The notes beneath the pieces were generated by a model. The model was not told the DNA's origin, ran no database searches, and worked only from the letters and a program-made list of their open reading frames with translations. A stretch of DNA of 64,000 nucleotides from Rhodoligotrophos appendicifer (GTDB taxonomy: Bacteria; Pseudomonadota; Alphaproteobacteria; Rhizobiales; Im1), in NCBI RefSeq assembly GCF_007474605.1, contig NZ_VHKL01000013.1, positions 18,718 through 82,717 of the forward strand. Direction: 5' to 3'. Position 1 is the first letter of the stretch. Each line of letters begins with the position of its first letter. The position numbers and the translations under genes are program-made. Shown piece by piece: positions 54,196 to 63,742 of the stretch.

Positions 54196-54897
54196 TCAAG
54201 CAGAGGCTAGAACGCAGAAGCGGCCGTCGACATCTACAAGTCTCCCGGCATCCATGACGAAGACCGCAGGTTCGACGCCTTCCATCAACGATGACTCGCG
54301 CTCGGTGAAAAGAACGGCCACACCATCATCTCGAAGCCGAACGAGGGCTCGAGCGAGTTCACTGATTGCATTTGGAGATAATCCAACGGCTGGATCATCA
54401 AGCATGAGCAGACATGGACCCGTGAACAGGCTCCTAGCGATCGTAAGAAATTGCCTTTGATCGGAATCGACTTCATCCGCAATACAGTCTTGAATATCTC
54501 TCAGCTTAGGAAAAATTTCGAAGATTCTTTCCGCGCCCCACGCTGCCTTACTCCGCCCAGCCGAAGCGGATCGGCCCATCACGATATTTTCATAAACTGT
54601 GAGACGACCAAAGACCCGTCGCGTTTGGGGCACGAAAGCCGCGCCCAATTCCGCGATCGCATGAGCAGGATAGCCTTCGACCGATCGGCCGTTGATAAGG
54701 ACCTCTCCTGCAGACGGCGTGATCATGCCCATCAGAGTTCTGAGCAGCGTCGATTTCCCTGACTGTGCGCCACCAATGATAGCCTTGACCTCCCCTCGCC
54801 TAACCGCGAGATCAATTCCTCGCAAAATATGCGCCCCGCTCCGGTGCGCATGCAGATTTCGCGCCTCAAGCACAGGCCCTGTCGGTTCAACCATCAT
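54196..54897 (-). CDS. Orphan LivF-like ABC ATPase with degenerate motifs
   Basis: A 233-residue ATPase of the branched-chain amino acid (LivF) type, seen in FVPQTRRVFGRLTVYENIVMG and in AVGLSPN. The Walker A is GGAQSGKST (complete Gly/Lys/Ser). The signature normally reading LSGGEQQ is VDSDQRQ (143-149), and the Walker B Glu is Asp168 (LMLDDPA). No LivG, LivH or LivM gene is near. It may be inactive or adapted. It stands alone, 128 bases from the L,D-transpeptidase start and 166 from the next gene. Confidence 0.82.
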   Translation of the reverse strand: MMVEPTGPVLEARNLHAHRSGAHILRGIDLAVRRGEVKAIIGGAQSGKSTLLRTLMGMITPSAGEVLINGRSVEGYPAHAIAELGAAFVPQTRRVFGRLTVYENIVMGRSASAGRSKAAWGAERIFEIFPKLRDIQDCIADEVDSDQRQFLTIARSLFTGPCLLMLDDPAVGLSPNAISELARALVRLRDDGVAVLFTERESSLMEGVEPAVFVMDAGRLVDVDGRFCVLASA

Positions 54898-55063
54898 TCA
54901 GCATTTCCAATGAGAACTGCCCTTCGCGACCCGAATAGTTATAGGCCGCAACCGTCGTCTCCGGAAGATATGCTCGGTACCTATCAATCGGCTTGGTTTA
55001 GCGGAAATACGCTGTTCGATGTCACCGTAACTACGCAACAACCAAGGACCGTACGGCCACGCA

Positions 55064-56212
55064 CTAAGGAGCAGGTGTCTTCAGATCATCAAGATACGAC
55101 CGCCCCCGCCAGAGGAGCGGCTTACCGCGCAAGCGGCCCAGCAGTGCCGTCCACTGTAATGCGAGGAGAGCAATGATTCCCAAGGGGTGAATAAGGACAC
55201 CGAGCCAGGATTGCCGAAAGCGGAACGCAAGCAAAACTCTGACTCCCCAGGCACAGAAAACGGCGGCTCCCAAGAGAGCGATGACGGTCGCATCAGCGTC
55301 GCGAACGAGGCAAATCGGCAAGAGAACGAATGGCAGAACTTGACCGAAGAACAGAAGCGCAGTCCAAATGGGCAGGCCGACCGGAGTGGCCATCCCCTCA
55401 TGCGCATTTTTGATGAATCCCGACCACAGGTCCCGAAGATTTTCATACATTCGGGTATTCGCAAGATGCTCTGCATCAAAGAGGTCTGTTTGGATTTTCT
55501 GTCGGCGAAACCAACGCGAGAGTTGAACCCCGTCGTGAATGTATCCCTTTATCGCTTGGTGTCCCCCCGTCATCCTGTAAGCCGACATTCGCACGGCTAG
55601 GAGCTGTCCACAGGCCGCACCAAAGGCGGGTGACTTACTCATCCGCATGCCTAGCACCGGGAGGAAGCCGATAAGGACAAAATGGATGAAAGGAATAAAG
55701 ACCTTTTCCCAAAATCCCACGGCATCCTGATGTGGAAACCCGCTCGCCAGCCCCACATTCTTAGAAGCCATGAAGCCGGCGATCCGTTCAATAGCATCCT
55801 CCCGCAGGATGACGTCAGCGTCAAGAAAGAGGCCGATATCGTTTCTCGCCGCGTCACCTAGTGCCTGGCAGGCATTGTTCTTCCCCATCCAGCCCGGCCC
55901 TAAAGCTGGAGTATCGATCAAGAAAACCCTGTTATCTCGGGCAGCAAAGCTTCGTACGATCTCGGCAGTTCGATCCGTAGAGGCATCATCAGCGACAATC
56001 ACCTCGAAGCGTCCAGGATTGGCTAACACTGCCTCGAGGACAGGCACTATCCGCTTCTCTTCGTTCCGAGCAGGGATCAACACAGAGACGGAGGGCAGTC
56101 CGCCATCCGGCCAGGGGCTGGGTCCACGGATCATGAGAAGGTTCATTGCACACAGGCCGAAAGGAATGAGCGCGAATATGAAACAAATCAAAGCCGTCAG
56201 AAACACAATCAC
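55064..56212 (-). CDS. GT2 glycosyltransferase of the carotenoid locus (CrtQ-like)
   Basis: A 382-residue family-2 glycosyltransferase with an N-terminal membrane span and C-terminal spans. Motifs: SVLIPARNEEKRI, VIVADDASTDRTAE, GLFLDADVILREDA, and FPHQDAVGFWEKVF. The HDGVQLSRWFRR stretch resembles the late catalytic region of CrtQ-type enzymes. In staphyloxanthin synthesis CrtQ glucosylates the carotenoid carboxylate. GTG at 56212 is chosen for its GTGA overlap with the acyltransferase stop and the AGGAG upstream; ATG/GTG-type starts further up lie inside that gene. It is last in the crt operon. Confidence 0.8.
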   Translation of the reverse strand: MIVFLTALICFIFALIPFGLCAMNLLMIRGPSPWPDGGLPSVSVLIPARNEEKRIVPVLEAVLANPGRFEVIVADDASTDRTAEIVRSFAARDNRVFLIDTPALGPGWMGKNNACQALGDAARNDIGLFLDADVILREDAIERIAGFMASKNVGLASGFPHQDAVGFWEKVFIPFIHFVLIGFLPVLGMRMSKSPAFGAACGQLLAVRMSAYRMTGGHQAIKGYIHDGVQLSRWFRRQKIQTDLFDAEHLANTRMYENLRDLWSGFIKNAHEGMATPVGLPIWTALLFFGQVLPFVLLPICLVRDADATVIALLGAAVFCAWGVRVLLAFRFRQSWLGVLIHPLGIIALLALQWTALLGRLRGKPLLWRGRSYLDDLKTPAP

Positions 56213-57009
56213 TTGCTCCTGTGCGCGGATGAGAACTGCTCGCCCTTGGCCAACGCCTTCAGCCACCTCCACGCGTCATAGGGATAGCTGATGCCCGTAG
56301 ACCCCCGCACCAACTCGTCAAATTCCGTCGAATCGCGATGGATAGCAGCAGCCGTCAGGTCGTTCATTCTCTCCTCGAGATTTTCCTCAAGCACCTTTCG
56401 CCACTCATCAACGGATCGGTTTTGCTCCCCCGGTGCCTCGAATGGCGCCCCGAAGGCGACGAGGCACTCAGGCCTTCGCTCGGTCCAGAAGGTGTATTCA
56501 ACTGCCACGGGAACAAAAACAAGGCCGGGAACTTCCCGCGCGAGATGCGCGATCCCTGCTTTGAAAATGATGGGACGCGCTCGCGGATCCGAGAACTCGC
56601 CCTGCGGCGTCATCCACAAGGATGTGTTCCGCTCCTGGAGAATTCTGCGGGAAGTAGCCAGAAACTGCACGGCCCCCCGAGCGGTGTCCTGAGCCACAGG
56701 GAAGAGGCCAACCCGACGAAGAAAACCATATTTTTTTAAGGCGTTTTCATCGATCGGGCCAAATCCCCGATGGTGGGGGGTCAATCGTGCGATTAGCAGC
56801 AGATAAAGAATCGGATCCCACCACCCGACGTGATTTCCATAGAATATTACGGGTCGATGGGCCTCGATTGTCGGCAACCCAGGATTTAGAACGCGAACTG
56901 CAGTGAAGTTCTTCGCAAAATATCGGCCGAGGTACCGAACGAACAGGCTGAAAATCCTAGGTGAGTAAGACTTCAGTGCTTTTTCGGCCTCAACTCCACG
57001 CGTGCTCAA
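56209..57009 (-). CDS. PlsC-type acyltransferase of the carotenoid locus
   Basis: A 266-residue membrane-associated lysophosphatidate-acyltransferase fold protein. The catalytic HxxxxD is in FYGNHVGWWDPILYL, and WMTPQGEFSDPRARP holds the conserved P-x-G/acyl-acceptor region. It starts with TTG at 57009, preceded by GAGGGG. Set between a carotenoid oxidoreductase and a glycosyltransferase, it may acylate the glycosyl ester as CrtO does for staphyloxanthin, although CrtO belongs to a different acyltransferase family. A general phospholipid role is the alternative. Confidence 0.82.
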   Translation of the reverse strand: MSTRGVEAEKALKSYSPRIFSLFVRYLGRYFAKNFTAVRVLNPGLPTIEAHRPVIFYGNHVGWWDPILYLLLIARLTPHHRGFGPIDENALKKYGFLRRVGLFPVAQDTARGAVQFLATSRRILQERNTSLWMTPQGEFSDPRARPIIFKAGIAHLAREVPGLVFVPVAVEYTFWTERRPECLVAFGAPFEAPGEQNRSVDEWRKVLEENLEERMNDLTAAAIHRDSTEFDELVRGSTGISYPYDAWRWLKALAKGEQFSSAHRSK

Positions 57010-57081
57010 GTCTAGCCCCTCGATGTCTGCGCGGAGAACAAAAGATCGAGGCCCGGACGCGATGCTTCGCTGCTTTTCCAG

Positions 57082-58614
57082 CTAGGCTGCAACTTTCGCC
57101 TTCGCATCCTGATCAAGCGAATCCGCAGCGATCCAACCCGACATCATGACCATCGGCATGCCAGGACCAGGATGAGCTGCGCCCCCTGCCAAGTAGAGCC
57201 CCTCAACCTGACGGCTTCGATTACCCGGCTTGAATGCTCCTAAAAAGCGGCCATGGCTGGCAAGGCCATAGATGGCTCCATTCAAGACCTTGTATCGATC
57301 ATGAATTGATTGAGGTGTAAGCGCCGCCTCGAACTCAATCCTCTCCTCGATGTCCGGCATTCCGGCGCAACGCTTGAGCTTGTCGAGAATGACAGCCCGA
57401 TATTGCGGCAGCATCTTCGACCAGTCATGGTGTGGACGCAAATAGGGCGTGTGGACCAGAACGTAGAGCGCCTCCCCTCCTTCTGGTGCGACACCTTTTT
57501 CCGTCCGCGACGTGGCGGCGAGATAGCACGTTGGATCCGGTGCCGGCTCCCCATCATGGTAGATCGCTTGGAATTCCTCCTCGGGATCGCGAGAGAACAC
57601 GAAGCAGTGATGCAGAATATGCTCGTAAGCCTTCTTCAGACCCAGATAGAGGACAACGCCCGAACAGGCCGGTTCGTATTTCTTAGCTTCAGTGAACTTC
57701 GCTCCGATGTCGCCGCCCACCAATTCAGCATACGTCCGAACGGCATCCATGTTTGACACGACACGATCGAAGGAAAGTCTCTCGCCAGTATCAGTAACGA
57801 TCCCTAGCACCTTCCCATTCTCCTGGGCGATGCGGTTGACATTTGTGCTGAGCCTAAATTTGACCCCGAGTTCCGTCGCTAGTTTCTCCAGCGCCACAGG
57901 AACGGCCCGTGTCCCACCCATCGGATACCAAACACCGAGCTCAGTTTGCATATGTGCGATGGAGCAAAGAACCGCGGGAGAGGAATAGGGCGAGGATCCG
58001 ACATACTGAGTGAAATGATCCAGCATCTGAGCAACGCGCTCATCGGGCACTTTTCGCCTTATCTGACTGGCGACAGTAGAACCCATCTTTAAAGCCATCA
58101 CGTCGGATAACGTCTTCGCATCCAGGTTTCGCCTGAAATCGATCGTATCCTTAAGATCTTCAACAGATTTCCAGAAGAAGAAGCGGTTAGAGACATCGTG
58201 GAGACGCTCTGACAACTTGATGAACTGTTTGTAGCCCTCGGAAGATCGCGAGTCGCCCGTATAGGTCTGAATATTCCCGGACATCTGCTCGACATTCTCG
58301 ACCAGATCCAGAACCGACCCATCCTCGAAAAAGCAGCGCCACTGGGGATCTAGACGAACTAACTCTAAATAATCTTCAAGCTTCTTCCCCGCCTCGCTGA
58401 AAATCCGGTAAAGCACGCCTGGAACGGTCAGGATCGTAGGTCCCATGTCGAACCGATAGCCATTCTCCTGCAGAACAGCTGCTTTTCCTCCGATCCACTC
58501 GTTTTTATCGAAGACGGTAACACTGTGCCCCCGGGCCGCGAGCGTGCAGGCCGCCGCTAAGCCTCCTAGCCCCGCTCCCACAACGGCAACACTTCTTGCT
58601 GTTTCGGCCTTCAT
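57082..58614 (-). CDS. CrtN/CrtP-type carotenoid oxidoreductase (second copy)
   Basis: A 510-residue FAD-dependent phytoene desaturase-family enzyme. The Rossmann motif is AVVGAGLGGLAAACTLAARG, with FDMGPTILTVP and the C-terminal GLYLAGGAAHPGPGMPMVMMSG (described here as one conserved block). It overlaps the preceding crtN-like gene as ATGA (58611-58614). Two family members in tandem, followed by an aldehyde dehydrogenase gene in the locus, point to one desaturase and one methyl oxidase (CrtP-like). Which is which cannot be assigned from sequence alone. Confidence 0.86.
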   Translation of the reverse strand: MKAETARSVAVVGAGLGGLAAACTLAARGHSVTVFDKNEWIGGKAAVLQENGYRFDMGPTILTVPGVLYRIFSEAGKKLEDYLELVRLDPQWRCFFEDGSVLDLVENVEQMSGNIQTYTGDSRSSEGYKQFIKLSERLHDVSNRFFFWKSVEDLKDTIDFRRNLDAKTLSDVMALKMGSTVASQIRRKVPDERVAQMLDHFTQYVGSSPYSSPAVLCSIAHMQTELGVWYPMGGTRAVPVALEKLATELGVKFRLSTNVNRIAQENGKVLGIVTDTGERLSFDRVVSNMDAVRTYAELVGGDIGAKFTEAKKYEPACSGVVLYLGLKKAYEHILHHCFVFSRDPEEEFQAIYHDGEPAPDPTCYLAATSRTEKGVAPEGGEALYVLVHTPYLRPHHDWSKMLPQYRAVILDKLKRCAGMPDIEERIEFEAALTPQSIHDRYKVLNGAIYGLASHGRFLGAFKPGNRSRQVEGLYLAGGAAHPGPGMPMVMMSGWIAADSLDQDAKAKVAA

Positions 58615-60173
58615 GAAGCCTTCTCCAATTCCAGTTCCGCCGATGGGGCCATTGTTTGCGGTGCAGCTCCGAGGGATCTTTCGAGCCCAAGATCTTCGGC
58701 TACCAATCCACTCGATATTCGGGCCGATTCAAAAATCACAGGGAGGCCACTTCCCGGATGTGTTCCCCCTCCGGTCAGATAGATGCCATCTACGTCTTCG
58801 AATCGGTTGTGAGGTCTGAAGTACAACATTTGCCCGAGCGTGTGGCTCAGATTGAAAGTCGCACCTTTGTAGATCGCCAAGTCGTCTCGCCAACCTTCGG
58901 GTGTCAAAATCTTCTCACTGACGATCCGCTCCCTGAGGCCCTTCAGACCGATTAACTCAAGACGGTCGATTACCTGCTCTCTGAACATGGCAGTGACCTG
59001 GGGCCAAGCAATCCCCTCGCTCGTATGCGCCACCGGCACCAGGACATAAAGGGTGCTCATTCCTTCCGGCGCTAGCGTACTGTCCGTTACACCTGCGTTT
59101 TGCAGATAAATTGAAGGCGCCTTCGGCACAGTTTTTCCGTGATGGATTTCCTGTATATTGGCTTCCAGATCTTCCGACAGTAAAATAGTGTGGTGCGGAA
59201 CATCCTTATACAGGCCCTTCACGCCTAAATACATCATGAACGTTGAGCAAGAGAACTTCTTTTCAGATAACTTTTTATCAGTCCATCGGCGTCGCATCTT
59301 GTCGGGCACTAGAGTTGTCATGGCGTGAGCGAAGTCTGCATTAATGACCAGCGCGTCAGCGCTGTAGCGTCCTTTATCGGTTTCCACCCCGACCGCTCGG
59401 CGCTTTTCAAACGCGATCTTTTTAGCAGGCTCATTGAGCCGAATATCGACGCCCATCTCGCGTGCAATGGCCGCCATTCGTTCCATAACGACAGCATGCC
59501 CCCCCACAGGGTGCCACACTCCGTACTCGTGCTCGAGGAACGCGAGGATGGTGAAGAGGCTTGGGCAATTATAGGGAGACATTCCAAGATACTTCGCCTG
59601 GAATGAAAAGGCTTGTCGTACGTGACGATCCGAAAAATAACCCCGGAGGTCCTTGTCCAAGGACATTTGCGGCCGCAACATGAACAGAGACTTTAGGACG
59701 TCTCCCCGCAGATAGTCCTTAAGAGAATGAAACGAGCTTTCCAGAACAGGTCTGAAAGCTGCGAGCTTCTTTCGATTATCAGAGGTGTAGCGTTCCAGGT
59801 TTTCAGCATCTTTAGGAGCGATACGGGCGATTTCTGCTTTCATCGCAGCTGGATCCGACTTCGCGTCGAGAAAGCCACCGTTTTCGAAGGCGATACGGTA
59901 CATGGGATCGATTCGCTCGAACTTGATCTCCGACCAAAGATCGCGCCCGCATTCTCTGAACACGTCCTCTAGAACCCGCGGATAGAGGAAGAAAGTTGGC
60001 CCAATATCAAAACTGAAGCCATCCTGTTGCCAGCGCCCTGTTCTACCCCCGACTTGCCCAAGCCGTTCAAGAACGGTGACTTTAGCGCCCTTTGACGCCA
60101 GCAGCATTGCCGTTGCCAAGCCTCCAGGGCCGGCGCCAACGATTACGACGCGACGCTTATCTCGGTAATTCAA
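58611..60173 (-). CDS. CrtN-type carotenoid/squalene desaturase (first copy)
   Basis: A 520-residue FAD enzyme of the CrtI/CrtN family. VVIVGAGPGGLATAMLLASKG is the nucleotide-binding motif, FDIGPTFFLYPRVLEDVF follows, and GIYLTGGGTHPGSGLPVIFES is the C-terminal signature. Start TTG at 60173 with GGGAG upstream. A gene order of this desaturase, a second one, an acyltransferase and a glycosyltransferase is that of a C30 (diapo)carotenoid locus. With no crtM/crtB phytoene synthase in the window, the substrate may be squalene or diapophytoene supplied by hpnCDE elsewhere; that is inference. Confidence 0.87.
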   Translation of the reverse strand: MNYRDKRRVVIVGAGPGGLATAMLLASKGAKVTVLERLGQVGGRTGRWQQDGFSFDIGPTFFLYPRVLEDVFRECGRDLWSEIKFERIDPMYRIAFENGGFLDAKSDPAAMKAEIARIAPKDAENLERYTSDNRKKLAAFRPVLESSFHSLKDYLRGDVLKSLFMLRPQMSLDKDLRGYFSDRHVRQAFSFQAKYLGMSPYNCPSLFTILAFLEHEYGVWHPVGGHAVVMERMAAIAREMGVDIRLNEPAKKIAFEKRRAVGVETDKGRYSADALVINADFAHAMTTLVPDKMRRRWTDKKLSEKKFSCSTFMMYLGVKGLYKDVPHHTILLSEDLEANIQEIHHGKTVPKAPSIYLQNAGVTDSTLAPEGMSTLYVLVPVAHTSEGIAWPQVTAMFREQVIDRLELIGLKGLRERIVSEKILTPEGWRDDLAIYKGATFNLSHTLGQMLYFRPHNRFEDVDGIYLTGGGTHPGSGLPVIFESARISSGLVAEDLGLERSLGAAPQTMAPSAELELEKAS

Positions 60174-60338
60174 ATCAAACGGCTCCCACTCAGAACTAGC
60201 CTGTTGCCCAATTGACGGCTGCTCCCCCTTTTGCCAAGCAGCACTTTACGAGATCAGGCCTCTCACATGCTAGCCAAATTAGCCGAACATCGGTAAGGCA
60301 GGCAGAGAAGCGATAAATTCGTAACGAGCACAGGAAAG

Positions 60339-61796
60339 ATGTCCAAGTCGTTTTCGGTAGGCGAAAACATTGCGAACCTGCGCTCATCCCAACCGAGTTG
60401 GGCGGCAAGCCCCTTGGCACGTCGTATCGGCGTTATCGGGCAGTTGCGCGAACTTATCGCAGCAAAGGCTCCACAGTTCGCTGCAGAGGCCGCGCCCTTG
60501 CTCGGAAAGAGCCAGGCTGAATTCGTCGCGTCTGAGATCATCCCCTTAGCCGATGCGTGCCGATTTGTCGAAAAAAAGGCGGAGGAGTTGCTGCGGCCCC
60601 GGCCCTTGGGCAGAGAGGGGCGTCCTTTCTGGCTGATGGGGTCATCTGCAACCGTCCACCGAGAACCATTTGGTCTGATCTTGATAATCGGACCTTCGAA
60701 TTATCCACTTCTGTTGCCTGGCGTACAAGCAATCCAGGCTCTGGCCGCGGGTAACGCCGTGCTTGTCAAACCGGGTCAGGGTGGCACATTGGCAATGCAG
60801 TGGCTGGGGGTCCTGCTGGATGAGGCCGGTCTTCCACCGAGTTTGTTCGAGATAACCTCTGAAACGGTGGAGGACGCAAAGGCAGCACTGCGCGACCATG
60901 TAGACAAGGTTGTACTGACGGGATCAAATGAGACCGGGCGGTCCATCCTCAGTCGTTTGTCCGAAAGAGTTATTCCCGCTGTCGTTGAGTTGTCCGGAAG
61001 TGACCCTGTCATTGTGCTGCAGGATGCAGACATCGAAATGACCGCTAATGCCCTCGCTTATGGGCTGCGGCTCAATGGCAGCGCCACCTGCATAGCTCCG
61101 AGGAGGGTCATCGCGGTTGGAGAGACATACGCGGCTTTGCGTGATGTCCTTCTTCTGCGCCGAACGCAGATCACTGGTCGACCGGCATCGACCGCCGCAG
61201 TGGTTAAGCTCACCGGGCTTCTAAGGGACGCCCGCTCCGGAGGCGCAGAAATTCACGGCGACTTCCCCGTGATGGGCCAACCGATGATTCCTCTCATAAT
61301 TGAGAATGTCGACCTAGCCTCACCCTTGGCACGCGCAGATATTTTTGCCCCCGTTCTCATGCTGTTTCAGGCCAAGGAGATTGAAGACGCCGTTGCCATG
61401 GCAAATGCGTCACCTTATGCACTTGGCGCATCGATTTTTGGGTCTGAGGCCACCGCAATCACGATTGCGTCTCGAATAGAGGCCGGCATGGTCTGCATTA
61501 ATGATATGATCGTACCAACCGCCGACCCGAGAGCTTCGTTTGTTGGTCGCCGTGGCTCCGGCTTTGGAGCAACGCGGGGTCCGGATGGCTTGTTGGAGAT
61601 GACGAGGCCAAAGGTGACGTTTCTACGGAAGGGCAGCTTCCGGCCACACTTTGAGCCGCAACAGGCGGACGAGCACGAATTTCTGTTGCAATATTTGGTT
61701 GCTGCTCACGGTCGCAATTGGACAGCAAGAGTTATCGCCAGTATTAAGGCACTTCGCTACATGATCAGCCGCGGTATGCGCCGGCCTCATTCCTAG
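60339..61796 (+). CDS. Aldehyde dehydrogenase of the carotenoid locus
   Basis: A 485-residue NAD(P)-dependent aldehyde dehydrogenase. The catalytic Glu is in PAVVELSGSDPVIVL and the Cys in LNGSATCIAPRRV, each in the normal place. FGLILIIGPSNYPLLLPG is the conserved nicotinamide-pocket region. It is divergent from the two desaturases across 165 bases. In staphyloxanthin synthesis, an aldehyde dehydrogenase oxidises diaponeurosporenal to the acid before glycosylation, so the context fits a carotenoid acid role. A general aldehyde substrate remains possible. The ABC ATPase follows after 11 bases. Confidence 0.87.
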   Translation: MSKSFSVGENIANLRSSQPSWAASPLARRIGVIGQLRELIAAKAPQFAAEAAPLLGKSQAEFVASEIIPLADACRFVEKKAEELLRPRPLGREGRPFWLMGSSATVHREPFGLILIIGPSNYPLLLPGVQAIQALAAGNAVLVKPGQGGTLAMQWLGVLLDEAGLPPSLFEITSETVEDAKAALRDHVDKVVLTGSNETGRSILSRLSERVIPAVVELSGSDPVIVLQDADIEMTANALAYGLRLNGSATCIAPRRVIAVGETYAALRDVLLLRRTQITGRPASTAAVVKLTGLLRDARSGGAEIHGDFPVMGQPMIPLIIENVDLASPLARADIFAPVLMLFQAKEIEDAVAMANASPYALGASIFGSEATAITIASRIEAGMVCINDMIVPTADPRASFVGRRGSGFGATRGPDGLLEMTRPKVTFLRKGSFRPHFEPQQADEHEFLLQYLVAAHGRNWTARVIASIKALRYMISRGMRRPHS

Positions 61797-61807
61797 GATT
61801 TTAGAGC

Positions 61808-62806
61808 GTGTTGCACTGGCCCCAAGACAATGTAATCCAAGGTCGCCGGGCGCCGTCTTCGGTTGACCAGTTGTGTCCGGCTATAGTGGTTGAAGACCTT
61901 TGCAAAAGTTATAAGGGTGTTTCCGCTCTTCGCGGCATCTCGTTTAGCGTTGAGCGTGGCGCGACCTTTGCTCTGCTTGGACCGAATGGAGCAGGCAAGA
62001 CCACGACGATCGAAATCCTTGAGGGCTATCGCCGGAGGGATTCGGGTAATGTGGCGGTCTTGGGAATAGACCCGGATACAAACAACCGCCGCTTCCGAGA
62101 GCAAATCGGCATAGTTCTGCAATCCACAGCCCTCGAGCCCGAATTGACCGTTCTTGAGACCGTGAAGGCATTTTCCTTGCTTTATCCGCGGCCCGTGGAA
62201 ATTCCCAATCTCCTGGAACGGGTTGACCTTGCTAGCCTTCAGCACAAACGTGTCAGGACCCTGTCCGGCGGCCAAAAAAGGCGGCTCGACGTAGCTTTGG
62301 GCTTGGTAGGCGATCCCGGTGTGATTTTTTTGGACGAGCCGACGACGGGACTTGACCCTGAAGCACGTCGAAAGATTTGGAACCTGATCTCTGATCTGGC
62401 GTCAACCGGGAAGACGATCCTGCTCTCGTCGCATCATATGGAAGAAGTTGAACGGCTTGCTGATCGCGTGGCGATCCTTTTAGATGGTGCAATTCGGGCA
62501 GAAGGGACGACTGCAGAACTCCGTGACGCGTTCACCGGAACGACCGAGATCAAGTTTTTTTTGGAGGGCGGTTACCTCCCCGAGCACTATCCAAACCCTC
62601 TGCGACCCATCACGACATTCGCCAAGGGTTGGGCTGCGATCACAGTCGCGAATCCGGCTCCAGTTCTTGCCGATTTGACAAACTGGGCATTTCGTCAGCG
62701 CATCTCCCTGAATTATCTTACGGTGCAGCGGCCAAATCTGGAAGATATATATCTTAAATTTATAGGGACCGAGGCCCCGTCCAAAGAATGGAGTAATATT
62801 TCTTGA
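61808..62806 (+). CDS. ABC transporter ATPase (ABC-2 type exporter)
   Basis: A 332-residue ATPase with LLGPNGAGKTTTIEILEGY, the signature LSGGQKRRLDVALGL, IFLDEPTTGLDPEARR and SSHHMEEVERLADR. A C-terminal extension of about 80 residues matches DrrA/CcmA-like exporters. It begins with GTG at 61808, 11 bases after the aldehyde dehydrogenase. Its stop overlaps the permease start as TTGA. Close spacing with the carotenoid aldehyde dehydrogenase suggests co-transcription; a role in moving a glycolipid-like carotenoid is speculative. Confidence 0.93.
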   Translation: MLHWPQDNVIQGRRAPSSVDQLCPAIVVEDLCKSYKGVSALRGISFSVERGATFALLGPNGAGKTTTIEILEGYRRRDSGNVAVLGIDPDTNNRRFREQIGIVLQSTALEPELTVLETVKAFSLLYPRPVEIPNLLERVDLASLQHKRVRTLSGGQKRRLDVALGLVGDPGVIFLDEPTTGLDPEARRKIWNLISDLASTGKTILLSSHHMEEVERLADRVAILLDGAIRAEGTTAELRDAFTGTTEIKFFLEGGYLPEHYPNPLRPITTFAKGWAAITVANPAPVLADLTNWAFRQRISLNYLTVQRPNLEDIYLKFIGTEAPSKEWSNIS

Positions 62807-63600
62807 GAATTCTTATGTCTCAGGCGATCCATCAACTTGTTTTGTTTTCAAGACGACCGGCGGCGGTATTTTTTGTCTCAGTAATGCCCTTAATCCTTCT
62901 TTGCCTTTTCACCGAGATCTTTGGCAACGAACTGGTGGAGGGCGAAGCATACACTACGGCTCAATTCTATTCCCCTGCCCTCGCCGTCTTCGGTGTTGTA
63001 TCGGCCTGTTATACATATCTTGCAGTCTCCACGGCCTCCGCCCGTGACCAGGGTGTCCTGAAACGCATCCGCGGCACTCCGCTGCCGCCGAGCACCTACA
63101 TTTGCGCCCGAATACTGGCCGTAACTGTAATTGCCATGGCGTCTGCGACGATCGTCATGCTTGCAGGAGCTGCGTTTTACGGCGTGCACCTATATCCTGA
63201 GAAATTGCCTGCGGCACTGATCGTTCTCGTTGTGGGTTCGTTCGCTTTTGCAGCGCTCGGAATGATGGTCGTCGCACTTTGCCGTTCAAATGAGACCACC
63301 CAGGCTGTCGCGAACGCGACCCTTCTTCCCTTGGCGTTTCTCTCGAACATTTTCATTCGCCCCTTTCACGACCTTCCCCTATGGATGACAACTGCGGCCG
63401 ATATCTTTCCTTTGAAGCATTTTTCATTGGCGTTCGGCGATGCGTTTCGGCCAGATCTGACGGGAACGGGATTTGCGTGGCAAGTGAGCGATGGCACGTA
63501 CACGATGTTGCCTCACTTAGCGAATATGGCTGTTTGGGGAATCGCAGCCGCCGCGATAGCGTCCCGATTTTTCGTATGGGATCCTGCTGACAGTCGTTGA
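62803..63600 (+). CDS. ABC-2 type permease
   Basis: A 265-residue integral membrane protein with about six spans. FTEIFGNELVEGEAYTTAQF and RDQGVLKRIRGTPLPPSTYI are typical of the DrrB/ABC2_membrane family, in which the KRIRGTP turn is diagnostic. It starts with TTG at 62803 overlapping the ATPase stop, or with ATG at 62815. Together with the ATPase it forms a simple exporter; the substrate is unknown. Confidence 0.92.
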   Translation: MRILMSQAIHQLVLFSRRPAAVFFVSVMPLILLCLFTEIFGNELVEGEAYTTAQFYSPALAVFGVVSACYTYLAVSTASARDQGVLKRIRGTPLPPSTYICARILAVTVIAMASATIVMLAGAAFYGVHLYPEKLPAALIVLVVGSFAFAALGMMVVALCRSNETTQAVANATLLPLAFLSNIFIRPFHDLPLWMTTAADIFPLKHFSLAFGDAFRPDLTGTGFAWQVSDGTYTMLPHLANMAVWGIAAAAIASRFFVWDPADSR

Positions 63601-63742
63601 GGAATGTCTGCTGACTCTAACTGACGACTCGATGAAGGCCCTGTTTGACGCTGCCGCTGATACGACGATCCTGTCTCTGCACTACGGGCAAACCTTTGAG
63701 AAGTTGAATGGGAAAGCTGTCCACCGCCGAGGAGCAGGAGTG

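Noticed and set aside
63632..63742. In-frame N-terminal extension of the metallophosphoesterase fragment
   Set aside because: The family begins at MKLIHLSDIH with a ribosome site just before it; the upstream residues match nothing known.
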